Assembly (NCBI GenBank): GCA_024400415.1
Contig: JAKSMS010000006.1
Coordinates: forward strand, 1-54,697
Direction of reading: 5' to 3'
Length of the DNA: 54,697 bases
DNA from: Bacteroidales bacterium
GTDB taxonomy: Bacteria; Bacteroidota; Bacteroidia; Bacteroidales; P3
Part shown: piece by piece, positions 1 through 8,292 of the stretch
Numbering within the stretch: the stretch's first letter is position 1
Layout of the letters: every line of letters starts with the position of its first letter
Notes under the pieces: model-generated
What the model was told of the DNA's origin: nothing
The model's database searches: none
Seen by the model: the letters and a program-made list of their open reading frames with translations, nothing else
Program-made: the position numbers and the translations under genes

Positions 1-49
1 AAAATCATGTCGGGTTGTACGCTTCATAATCGAATAATGTTGTTAGTTG

Positions 50-631
50 TTAGCGACTATTGATGGTTCGGCCATGTCTTCTCCAATATCGCTTGATAGC
101 GCCTACGACCTTGTAGTCGTAGTTGTTGGCACTAAACTTGAACACCTCCCCCGAACGGGTGGTAATAGTGACAATACGCCATTCATAATCGACCGATTTG
201 ATATCCTTCCAAGCAAGTTCCACCTCGAGGTCGCCATGAGGATAGGCATGCTTGAATTCCCAAAGGACTTTTTCTACAAATGTAGGATCCTGCAAAGGCC
301 TCCACGCCCCTACTACTAACAGTTTTTCCTTGTCCACAACCACACGGTCAGAAAGATCACGCAGGGATGATATGATACAATATACAAAAAAAGCAATAAG
401 CGCAATAACCTTTAGGAGGGCAGGAAAATCCTCAGACACATTAAAATCCCCCAAAAACAAGAGGTAGAGAATGGCCAAAACCAGCACGCCGAAGAATACT
501 ACAATAAAGACAATGCCTCCCGTGGGTCGGAAAGTAATCGTCTGGTTGCATTTGCGGTTAGACTTGGCAAACTTCTTCTCGGCCCTATCAACAAAAAGAT
601 CCACCAAAGACTCTACTAAAGGTGACGACAT
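50..631 (-). CDS. Hypothetical membrane protein, two TM segments with a PH-like C-terminal part
   Basis: A 193-residue protein of unknown function. It has a basic N-terminal segment, then two hydrophobic stretches (about residues 36-62 and 73-88) separated by a short polar linker, then a soluble tail of about 100 residues. The tail contains the pattern W-x-D-I-K-S-V, alternating strands and a final helix, which resembles bacterial PH-like (YcxB/YdbT-type) domains that follow two membrane helices. That resemblance is pattern-based only. It lies 3 bp downstream of the YgiQ gene on the same strand, so the two are probably co-transcribed. No catalytic motif is visible. Confidence 0.7.
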   Translation of the reverse strand: MSSPLVESLVDLFVDRAEKKFAKSNRKCNQTITFRPTGGIVFIVVFFGVLVLAILYLLFLGDFNVSEDFPALLKVIALIAFFVYCIISSLRDLSDRVVVDKEKLLVVGAWRPLQDPTFVEKVLWEFKHAYPHGDLEVELAWKDIKSVDYEWRIVTITTRSGEVFKFSANNYDYKVVGAIKRYWRRHGRTINSR

Positions 632-634
632 AGG

Positions 635-2419
635 CTATAATCCTAACTGTTTGGCATAAGCGCCCAGATGGTTGCGCTGGAGTGCCTGTCGGATCTCGTT
701 ACGCAGCTCGGGCTTGTAGAAGAAGAACATATTGCGCTGGTCCTGCTTGTCGCGCGGATTGCGGGCCACAAAGATTGGTTCCATCGTCTCGGGGTTGATG
801 CCGGTATAGTAGGCCTCAGTGGCGAGGGTCATGGGGGTCGGGGTGAAATCCTGTATCTGCTCCAACCGATAGCCCATCTTCTTCATCTTGACGGCAAGGT
901 CGGCCATATCCTCTAGGCGGCAGCCGGGATGGGAGCTGATGAAATAAGGGATGAGCTGATAGCGGAGTCCGTTCTCGCGGCAGATGCCGTCGAAGCGGCG
1001 CTTCACCTCCTGGAAGAGCTCATATTTGGGCTTGCGCATCACCTTGAGCACATGCTCCGAAGTATGCTCCGGAGCCACCTTCAATCGACCGCTGACGTGG
1101 TTGACCACCACCTCACGGAAATAGTCCCAGCCGTGGTTCTGCTCGGTGAAGAGGTCGCAACGGATGCCGCTGCCGATATAGACATGCTTGATGCCGGGAA
1201 TCTGCGACACCTTGCGATAGAGCGAGATGATGTGCTGGTGGTCGGACTGGAGGTTCTTGCACATATTGGGCTGGATGCAGCTGTAGCGGACGCACTTGCG
1301 GCAGAGGTCCTGATTCTTGCCCCGCATGCGCCACATATTGGCCGAAGGGCCGCCCACATCGCTGATGACGCCGTGGAAGTCGGGCTGCTGGGCAATCCAA
1401 CGCGCCTCTTTGAGGATGGACTCCTCGCTGCGGGAAGCGATCTGCTTGCCCTGATGGGCGGAGATGGTGCAGAAGGCGCAGCCGCCGAAGCAGCCTCGGT
1501 GGGTGTTGACGGAATTGCGGATCATCTCGAAGGCAGGGATAGCGCCGCGCTTCTTGTATTTCGGATGAGGCTGACGGAGATAGGGCAGCTCGAAAGTGGC
1601 GTCCATCTCAGCCTCGGTAAAGGGCATGTCGGGGGGATTGACTACGATGTAGGTGTCGCCATGCTGCTGCACGAGGGTGGCAGCCTCGATGCGGTTGGAT
1701 TCGGCCTCGATGATATGGTAGTTCTCAGCCTCGCACCGCTTGGACTGCTGGCACTCTTTGAAGGAATGCAGCATCTTCAAATCCTCCACATTCTTGAGGT
1801 GGTCGATAGTCTTGGCGCGGTAGGCCACTTGGGGGAGCGCATAGAGGTCCTCCACCCTACCCCCGCCGGCCAGGCAGTCGGCCATCTGGACCATAAGTTT
1901 CTCGCCCATGCCGTAGATGAGGAGGTCGGCAGGCGAATCCATCAGGAACGAGGGCTTGAGCACATCGTCCCAATAGTCGTAGTGGGCCAGTCGGCGCATA
2001 GAGGCCTCGATACCGCCCACGATGACGGGCACGTCGGGATAGATATCCTTGAGGATGCGGGTATAGACGTAGGCAGCCCTATCGGGACGGAAACCGGCCT
2101 GGCCGCCGGGAGTGTAGGCGTCGTCGTGACGGAGACGCTTGGCGGCGGTGTAGTGATTGACCATGCTGTCCATGCAGCCGGAGGTGACGCCGAAGAACAG
2201 GCGTGGGGCGCCGAACTTGCGGAAATCGCGCAGGTCGTCGCGCCAGTTGGGCTGAGGGATGATGGCCACGCGATAGCCGGCAGCCTCGAGGGAACGGCCG
2301 ATAACAGCAGTGCCGAAGGAGGGATGGTCTATATAGGCGTCGCCGCTGACCATGACGATATCGACATAGTCCCAGCCAAGCCGCTTGACCTCATCGAGAG
2401 TGATAGGAAGGAAATGCAA
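635..2419 (-). CDS. YgiQ family radical SAM protein
   Basis: A 594-residue radical SAM enzyme of the YgiQ family, a widespread but functionally uncharacterised group. The N-terminal region (about 1-180) has the family pattern SGDAYIDHPSFG and a Rossmann-like cobalamin-binding-type layout. The [4Fe-4S]/SAM motif CX3CX2C is at C310, C314 and C317, followed by the TIM-barrel part with conserved VAPEH and ISSHPGC stretches. The start appears to be TTG at 2419. No in-frame ATG precedes it before a stop, and the family-typical opening FLPITLDEV would be lost if the internal ATG near 2353 were used. The length is normal for Bacteroidota versions and shorter than in enterobacteria. Confidence 0.93.
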   Translation of the reverse strand: MHFLPITLDEVKRLGWDYVDIVMVSGDAYIDHPSFGTAVIGRSLEAAGYRVAIIPQPNWRDDLRDFRKFGAPRLFFGVTSGCMDSMVNHYTAAKRLRHDDAYTPGGQAGFRPDRAAYVYTRILKDIYPDVPVIVGGIEASMRRLAHYDYWDDVLKPSFLMDSPADLLIYGMGEKLMVQMADCLAGGGRVEDLYALPQVAYRAKTIDHLKNVEDLKMLHSFKECQQSKRCEAENYHIIEAESNRIEAATLVQQHGDTYIVVNPPDMPFTEAEMDATFELPYLRQPHPKYKKRGAIPAFEMIRNSVNTHRGCFGGCAFCTISAHQGKQIASRSEESILKEARWIAQQPDFHGVISDVGGPSANMWRMRGKNQDLCRKCVRYSCIQPNMCKNLQSDHQHIISLYRKVSQIPGIKHVYIGSGIRCDLFTEQNHGWDYFREVVVNHVSGRLKVAPEHTSEHVLKVMRKPKYELFQEVKRRFDGICRENGLRYQLIPYFISSHPGCRLEDMADLAVKMKKMGYRLEQIQDFTPTPMTLATEAYYTGINPETMEPIFVARNPRDKQDQRNMFFFYKPELRNEIRQALQRNHLGAYAKQLGL

Positions 2420-2465
2420 AGATGATTTAGGATTTAGGATTTAAGACTTATGATTTTGTAATAAA

Positions 2466-2497
2466 AAGGAATAAGGAACGCATCCGTTCCTTATTCC
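2466..2497 (-). terminator. Intrinsic terminator of pgk
   Basis: A perfect 13-bp stem (arms 2468-2480 and 2485-2497) with a 4-base loop. Read on the minus strand it is followed by a T-rich tail (TTTTTAT). It sits 16 bp beyond the pgk stop codon and would end leftward transcription of the atpB-pgk group. Confidence 0.85.
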
Positions 2498-2512
2498 TAT
2501 TATCGAGTGATA

Positions 2513-3712
2513 TTAGTCTTCGATAGCTGCGATGCCTGGAAGGGTCTTGCCCTCGAGGTACTCGAGCATGGCGCCGCCGCCGGTGGACACATAGTCCATC
2601 TGGTCGGCAAGGCCGAGCTGGGTAACAGCGGCAACAGAGTCGCCACCACCTACAGCGGCATAAGCGCCGAGCTTGCAGGCGAGAACGGCAGAAGCAGCGA
2701 TAACGTTGGTGCCCTTAGCGAACTTAGGCAGCTCGAATACGCCAGCAGGGCCGTTCCAAAGGATGGTCTTGGACTCCATGATGATCTCGCGGATCTCCTT
2801 GATGGACTCTGGACCGATATCCATTGACTCCCAACCATCAGGAACCTGGCCGGCAGGAACGATCTTGGTGCGGGCGCTGTTGTCGAAACGGTCGCCTACC
2901 ACGCTGTCGACAGGGAGGTAGTACTTCACGCCCTTCTCGTCCATCTTCTTAAGGAGGTCGAGGGCCATATCCATCTTGTCGTCTTCGCAGATCGACTTGC
3001 CGATATTGCCGCCCTGGGCCTTGGTGAAGGTGTAGCGCATACCGCCGATGATGATCATATTGTCAACCTTGTCGAGGAGGTTCTCGAGGATGCCGATCTT
3101 AGAGGAGATCTTGCTGCCGCCGATGATAGCGGTGAAAGGATGCTCGGCATTCAGCATGAGCTTCTTGAGGTTGGTAACCTCGTGCTCCATCAGGTGGCCG
3201 AAGAATTTGTCGTTGGGGAAGAACTTAGCAAGGGTGGCGGTGCTAACGTGCTCGCGGTGGCAGGCGCCGAAGGCATCGTTGACATAGCAGTCGCCCAGGC
3301 GGGCCAGACGCTCAGCAAGAGCCTCATCGCCCTTAGTCTCGCCAGGATAGAAGCGGATATTGTCCATCAGGAACACCTCGCCAGGCTTGAGGTCGCGAGC
3401 GAGATCCTCAACGGTGCTGTCTTCACCGAGCAGACGCTGGGTGAACTTAACAGGACGGCCGAGGCACTCAGAGAGGTACTGAACGATATGGCAAAGAGAG
3501 TACTCATACTCGAAGCCCCCCTTCTTAGGACGGCCGAAATGGGCCAGAAGGATAACGGCTGCGCCATCATTGAGCAGCTTGTTTATCGTAGGGAGAGACT
3601 CGCGGATACGGGTATCGTCGGTGATCTCCTTGTTCTCATCCAATGGCACATTGAAGTCTACGCGGAGCAGGACCTTACGACCTTTGAAGTTAACGTCTTT
3701 AATGCTTTTCAT
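2513..3712 (-). CDS. pgk: Phosphoglycerate kinase
   Basis: Glycolytic and gluconeogenic enzyme that interconverts 1,3-bisphosphoglycerate and 3-phosphoglycerate with ADP/ATP in the cytosol. The protein is 399 residues, full length for the family. The N-terminal substrate-binding signature RVDFNVPLD is near residues 18-26. The nucleotide side carries GGSKISSKI, NGPAGVFE and GGGDSVAAV. It is the last gene of a leftward run (GT117, small RHH-like protein, atpB, pgk), 42 bp after atpB, and is followed by a strong hairpin terminator. Together with pckA in the same window it belongs to central carbon metabolism. Confidence 0.98.
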   Translation of the reverse strand: MKSIKDVNFKGRKVLLRVDFNVPLDENKEITDDTRIRESLPTINKLLNDGAAVILLAHFGRPKKGGFEYEYSLCHIVQYLSECLGRPVKFTQRLLGEDSTVEDLARDLKPGEVFLMDNIRFYPGETKGDEALAERLARLGDCYVNDAFGACHREHVSTATLAKFFPNDKFFGHLMEHEVTNLKKLMLNAEHPFTAIIGGSKISSKIGILENLLDKVDNMIIIGGMRYTFTKAQGGNIGKSICEDDKMDMALDLLKKMDEKGVKYYLPVDSVVGDRFDNSARTKIVPAGQVPDGWESMDIGPESIKEIREIIMESKTILWNGPAGVFELPKFAKGTNVIAASAVLACKLGAYAAVGGGDSVAAVTQLGLADQMDYVSTGGGAMLEYLEGKTLPGIAAIED

Positions 3713-3754
3713 GTTTTTGTGTGTTGTGTTATTATAAATTATTTATTTTCAATA

Positions 3755-4849
3755 TTAAGCCTCCTCGTGCTCAGGCTCGGCAACAGCCATGCCTATATAG
3801 AGCGCGGTGAGGGTGGTGAATACGAATGCCTGGATGTAGGACACCAGACAGTCGAGAGCTCCCATGAATATCTGGAAGAAGATAGAGAATGGGGTTGCCA
3901 CAACGCCAACAGTGGTGCCGAGAGTATCGGTGAGGATGAAGATGATGCAGACGAAGCCGAGGCTGATGACGTGGCCTGCAGTCATGTTGGCGAACAGACG
4001 TATCATGAGCACGATAGGCTTGGTGAACATACCCACCACCTCAACGAGAGGCATAAGAGGGAAAGCCTTAAGCCACCAAGGCACACCTGGGGTGTTGAAA
4101 ATATCTTTCCAGTAATGCTTGTTGCCACTGAAGTTGGTGATGAAGAAGGTGATCAGCGCCAGGGTGGCAGTAACGGCGATATTGCCGGTGATGTTGGCAC
4201 CTGCAGGGAAGAATGGGATGAGGCCAAGCAGGTTGCACAAGAAGATGAAGAAGAAGAGTGTGAGCAGATAAGGCAGGTAGCGCTCGTACTTCTTTTCGCC
4301 AATCATAGGAATGGCGATTTCGTCGCGAACGAATACAACCAGCATCTCCACCAGCGACTGAACGCCCTTGGGAGCATTGACGCCGCGCTTCTTATAGCCG
4401 CGCTTGGCGGTGAACAACAATACTAGCAGAAGAACGACAGCAATCAGGATGCCGGCAGCAGTCTTGGTGATAGAGAAATCGTAAGGAACCACACCGGTAG
4501 GGGCGCCGAACGCATCTACACAGATGATTTCCTCTTTCTGCCCCTCGCCGCCCACGAGCTTATAGCCTCTGTAAACGGCATGACCGTGTTCGAAACGACT
4601 GGACATAAAGATATCCCAATGACCGTCGTTGAGCAGGATTACAGGAAGGGGAATAGCGATAGAATGCATCACGCTATCGGACGAATAATAGTCCAAGATA
4701 TGCCAGCTATGTGCATCGGCAACGTGTCCTATGATGATAGAACCGGCATCGAGTTTCTTATTCTCTTCTGCAGGTTCGGCCTCGTTGGCCCACATAGGAG
4801 CCATAGAGAAGATCATAAGCAGCGCTACTAGTAGTTTTTTCATATTCAT
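3755..4849 (-). CDS. atpB: F-type ATP synthase subunit a (F0), separated from the other atp genes
   Basis: Integral membrane subunit a of the F0 proton channel. The 364-residue protein begins with a signal-peptide-like segment (ending about residue 21) and a periplasmic extension of about 100 residues, as is common in Bacteroidota. A multi-helix region follows from about 130. The essential arginine is visible as R284 in the pattern RLFANMTAGH. Subunit a is normally encoded next to c, b and delta. Here the upstream neighbours are a small RHH-like gene and GT117, and the downstream neighbour is pgk. No other atp gene is in the window, so the usual operon is broken or this is a relocated or second copy. 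The product call is very secure; the context is odd. Confidence 0.95.
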   Translation of the reverse strand: MNMKKLLVALLMIFSMAPMWANEAEPAEENKKLDAGSIIIGHVADAHSWHILDYYSSDSVMHSIAIPLPVILLNDGHWDIFMSSRFEHGHAVYRGYKLVGGEGQKEEIICVDAFGAPTGVVPYDFSITKTAAGILIAVVLLLVLLFTAKRGYKKRGVNAPKGVQSLVEMLVVFVRDEIAIPMIGEKKYERYLPYLLTLFFFIFLCNLLGLIPFFPAGANITGNIAVTATLALITFFITNFSGNKHYWKDIFNTPGVPWWLKAFPLMPLVEVVGMFTKPIVLMIRLFANMTAGHVISLGFVCIIFILTDTLGTTVGVVATPFSIFFQIFMGALDCLVSYIQAFVFTTLTALYIGMAVAEPEHEEA

Positions 4850-4897
4850 TGTGTCTTTTTTTCGGATTTTGAGTAAAGTGTGTGTGTTGTTATTCGG

Positions 4898-5140
4898 TCA
4901 GTCTTCCTCCAAGCTGAAGATATCGGTTTGGAGTGCATCAAAAAGACCCAGCTGATTCTGAGGCATGCCCTTTGCGAGCTGGTCCTCATAATCCCTCAGA
5001 CCTGACTTCATAAGCCGCTTTAAAGCCATGCCTTTAGTCAGGCCGTTAGCTTTGGCATAAAGCTGAAGGAGACCAGTCTCCCTCTCATTGAGGGAGATGC
5101 TGATCTTTTTCAGTTTCTTATGTGGCGTCTTGATTGGCAT
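4898..5140 (-). CDS. Small ribbon-helix-helix-like protein, function unknown
   Basis: An 80-residue basic protein. Residues 10-52 read as one strand (KKISISL) followed by two amphipathic helices with the turn GLTKGMALKRLMKSGL. That is the plan of a ribbon-helix-helix (CopG/Arc-like) DNA-binding domain. The C-terminal 25 residues are acidic and probably flexible. It starts 5 bp after the GT117 stop and ends 48 bp before atpB, so it is likely co-transcribed with both. No toxin-like partner is adjacent. The fold assignment is inferred from the pattern only, and a target cannot be named. Confidence 0.72.
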   Translation of the reverse strand: MPIKTPHKKLKKISISLNERETGLLQLYAKANGLTKGMALKRLMKSGLRDYEDQLAKGMPQNQLGLFDALQTDIFSLEED

Positions 5141-5145
5141 GTAGA

Positions 5146-8100
5146 TTACATGATTGACTGTTCAACAAAGAACTTATCCACCTTGGCCACCAGGTCGGGA
5201 TTGTTGACTGGCAGTTTAGAAGCCATCCTTCGCAGCTCCTGCATCACCATCACGGGCTCGCGCATGCTGCTGCGAGCGCCTTCGGCCTTCTTGCCCATGA
5301 AATGGTTCAAGTAAACTATTTCAGATGAGTAGTAGTCGAAGATGTCGTTCCACATCTCGAGACCCTTTTCTGGGCCATAAAGAGTGTAGCATACTGGCAC
5401 AATATAGAGTGCGCTCACGCGATGTGGGAAATTCTTTGAAGGGAAGTTCTCCTCCAAGATCTCGATAATCTTGCTAGCACGTACAGAGTCGCCGCGGACA
5501 ATAAGGTCGTCGGCAAGGCCGGTCATTACCTGACGCTGAACCTCACCCATATTGAGCGAGATTGGGTCGACGTAGATATCGGCACTGAGGTTGCCCCACT
5601 TGAGAGGCTCGCCATCAACACCATTGATGAAGAAGTCGGCACTTCGGTCGGAGAAGCGTTTCTGAACGCGAGCGCCCTCTTCACTACGATAGAATGGCAC
5701 GAATGGGGTGAGCTTGTAGTTCATACCGTCCTGGATGCAGTAGCCCTGCTCGATGAGAGGATATACATCCTTGATATAGGTTGGGCTCATGATGTTGATA
5801 TCGCGACGGAAATGGTTGGTGCCGAGGATATCAAGAATCATCAGTTCATGACGGAGCAGCGCCTGGTTGCGCTTAGTGATCTCGAAGCGAAGCTCATTAG
5901 GCACGTAAGCGCTATCGGCTGGGGTAATCACGCCCAGGTCGATGAGTTCCTGCTTGTTGACAGAGATCTTGAAACGCTTAGTAGGCAGAATGAGATACTT
6001 CTGGCCGTTGTGTTCCTGAACGAAGCGATCCTGATGGTCGCGTACCATCTTCAGCACATCCTCAACCTCGAGGAACTGGTTGGAATTGTCCTGAATATAG
6101 GCCACGTCCCTACCCAGAGCATAGAACTCTTTAGGCAAGGTGAATGGAAGCGCATCAGAATCATACAGCTTATTATAAAGCTGTTCTACATACCAATGCA
6201 TGCCGCTGAGGGTGTAGTTGAGGATACGCACGTCGGTACGGAAACCTTCTACCTCCTGGGCGTACCAAAGTGGAAAGGTATCGTTGTCGCCAAAGGTGAT
6301 GAGCACACCATTCTTGTTAACCGAAGCGAGGTAGTTCTTGGCGAAGTCGCGAGCGGCATATTTCTCAGAGCGGTCGTGGTCGTCCCAGTTTTCGGCAGCA
6401 AGCAGACAAGGCACGCATACCATGGAAACCACAAATACCGCAGGCATGACAAACTTATAGAACTTCTCATTCTTGAGCAGTTTGGTGATCCACTCGGAGA
6501 GGGCCATAACGCCCAAACCGATCCAGATACAGAAGAAGCAGAACGAACCTACGAAGGCGTAGTCACGCTCGCGAGGCTGGCGAGGAGGCATGTTCAGATA
6601 TACTGCGATAGCCAGACCAGTCATCACAAACATGATGAGCACGATGAAGGCATCCTTGCGGTGCTTCTTGACGTGATAGCACAATCCGATGAGACCGAGG
6701 ATGAGAGGCAGCATGTAGTATTTGTTGCGGCCTTTGTTGTTCTGCATATGCTCTGGCATGTTGCTCTGTGGGCCGAGACGCATCTCGTCCAAGAAATTGA
6801 TACCGGTAATCCAGTTGCCGTTCAGGTAGTCGCGAGTGCCGTCAGGGTTGAAGTAGTGGCCCTGAATATCGTTCTGGCGGCCAGAGAAATTCCACATAAA
6901 GTAGCGCCAATACATCCACTCGAGCTGATAGCCGTTGAGATACTTGATGTTCTGCGCCATGCTTGGCTTCTGACCATTCTGCACAGGACCAGCCCAATAC
7001 TGATAATAGCGAGGATGACCTCTCTGGGCATCGTTGCTATACATGCGAGGGAGCAGGCCGCAGTGCTGCTTGTTGTAGATATACTCTTGAGCATGAGCAG
7101 CCTCGATATAGGCGTCGCGGCCGTCAGCGTCGGTGCCGCGAACATACTTGGTGTAGCCCTCTTTTACGTCGACAGGGTCGCCTGCAGTGTAGTACTGACC
7201 ATAGAGCAGAGGGGTGTCGCCATACTGCTCACGACCCAGATAAGCACGCATTGCTACGGCATCCTTAGGAGCATTCTCGTTGAGAGGAGTGTTGGTGTTG
7301 GCGCGGATAATCAGCATAAAGAATGTTGAATAGCCGATCACCAGCATTACAAATCCAAGGATGGAGGCGCTAAGTACGGGCTTTGACTTCTTCTGTGCAT
7401 AGAGAAGGCCCAGCACAACAGCAGCAATAATCAATGCAAAGAACACGATGGTGCCGCTGTTGAATGGCAGATGGAGGCTGTTCACAAAGAATACGTCGAA
7501 GGCGCTGGCCACATTCACGATGCCAGGGATTACGCCCCAGAGGATGAATGCCAGCAGAACGAGCGAAATAATACCGCTGATGATGAATCCCTTGGTGGTG
7601 GTCTTTTCCCACTTCTTGAAGTATACTACGTAAACGATGGCTGGGAGGGTAAGGAGGTTCAGCAAGTGAACGCCGATAGCCACACCGACCAGAAGGCTGA
7701 TAAGCACCAGCCAACGCAGCGAGCGAGGATCGTCGGCCTGCTCTTCCCACTTGAGGATAGCCCAGAATACCAGACTGGTAAAGAGGCTAGACATGGCATA
7801 AACCTCGCCTTCAACGGCCGAGAACCAGAAAGTATCGGTGAAGGTATAGGCGAGTGCGCCTACAACACCGGCAGCGAAAACGCCCCAAGTGCGAGGATTC
7901 TTCACATCCGGATTCTTAGGATCTGGCAGCAGGTGCTTACCCAGAAGGGTGATGCCCCAGAAGAGGAACAGGATGGTGAGTCCGCTACATACGGCCGACA
8001 TTACGTTCACGGCGTGGGCTGCGGTCATTGGGTCGGAGAACATAGAGAACAGACGTCCGATAAGTTGGAAGGTAGGTGCTCCAGGAGGGTGACCCACTTC

Positions 8101-8238
8101 GAGTTTGAATGCGGTAGAGATGTACTCACCACAATCCCACCAGCTGGCGGTGGCTTCAGCAGTCAGAATATACACCGTGCAGGCGATGATGCACACCACC
8201 CATCCGATGATATTATTGACCAAGTGATACTTTTTCAT
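5146..8238 (-). CDS. DUF2723 / GT117-family membrane protein (O-mannosyltransferase-like)
   Basis: A 1030-residue polytopic membrane protein of the DUF2723 family (glycosyltransferase family 117, related to eukaryotic TMEM260). The family signature after the first helix is clear: WWDCGEYI ... HPPGAP at about residues 33-55, which places an acidic catalytic-type residue on the periplasmic face, as in GT-C enzymes. About a dozen hydrophobic helices follow to about residue 600, then a large soluble C-terminal part. Bacteroidota typically carry one to three such genes, thought to glycosylate exported proteins. That role is family-level inference, not shown by this sequence. It lies 54 bp downstream of the arginine deiminase gene on the same strand. 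Confidence 0.9.
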   Translation of the reverse strand: MKKYHLVNNIIGWVVCIIACTVYILTAEATASWWDCGEYISTAFKLEVGHPPGAPTFQLIGRLFSMFSDPMTAAHAVNVMSAVCSGLTILFLFWGITLLGKHLLPDPKNPDVKNPRTWGVFAAGVVGALAYTFTDTFWFSAVEGEVYAMSSLFTSLVFWAILKWEEQADDPRSLRWLVLISLLVGVAIGVHLLNLLTLPAIVYVVYFKKWEKTTTKGFIISGIISLVLLAFILWGVIPGIVNVASAFDVFFVNSLHLPFNSGTIVFFALIIAAVVLGLLYAQKKSKPVLSASILGFVMLVIGYSTFFMLIIRANTNTPLNENAPKDAVAMRAYLGREQYGDTPLLYGQYYTAGDPVDVKEGYTKYVRGTDADGRDAYIEAAHAQEYIYNKQHCGLLPRMYSNDAQRGHPRYYQYWAGPVQNGQKPSMAQNIKYLNGYQLEWMYWRYFMWNFSGRQNDIQGHYFNPDGTRDYLNGNWITGINFLDEMRLGPQSNMPEHMQNNKGRNKYYMLPLILGLIGLCYHVKKHRKDAFIVLIMFVMTGLAIAVYLNMPPRQPRERDYAFVGSFCFFCIWIGLGVMALSEWITKLLKNEKFYKFVMPAVFVVSMVCVPCLLAAENWDDHDRSEKYAARDFAKNYLASVNKNGVLITFGDNDTFPLWYAQEVEGFRTDVRILNYTLSGMHWYVEQLYNKLYDSDALPFTLPKEFYALGRDVAYIQDNSNQFLEVEDVLKMVRDHQDRFVQEHNGQKYLILPTKRFKISVNKQELIDLGVITPADSAYVPNELRFEITKRNQALLRHELMILDILGTNHFRRDINIMSPTYIKDVYPLIEQGYCIQDGMNYKLTPFVPFYRSEEGARVQKRFSDRSADFFINGVDGEPLKWGNLSADIYVDPISLNMGEVQRQVMTGLADDLIVRGDSVRASKIIEILEENFPSKNFPHRVSALYIVPVCYTLYGPEKGLEMWNDIFDYYSSEIVYLNHFMGKKAEGARSSMREPVMVMQELRRMASKLPVNNPDLVAKVDKFFVEQSIM

Positions 8239-8292
8239 TGAGTTTATAAATTTATAGGTTATTCAATATATAATATAGATTACGCCAACGAT

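Noticed and set aside
929-2425. 498-codon frame opposite the YgiQ gene
   Set aside because: Antisense shadow of a clear radical SAM gene; composition is low-complexity (Ala/Leu/Val/Gly/His/Asp) without any domain.
3755-4849. Frameshift or truncation in atpB
   Set aside because: The frame is complete, and the Arg-containing helix and C-terminus are intact; only its location is odd.
5812-7329. 505-codon frame opposite GT117
   Set aside because: Antisense shadow; no recognisable domain, and the GT117 frame has a clear signature.
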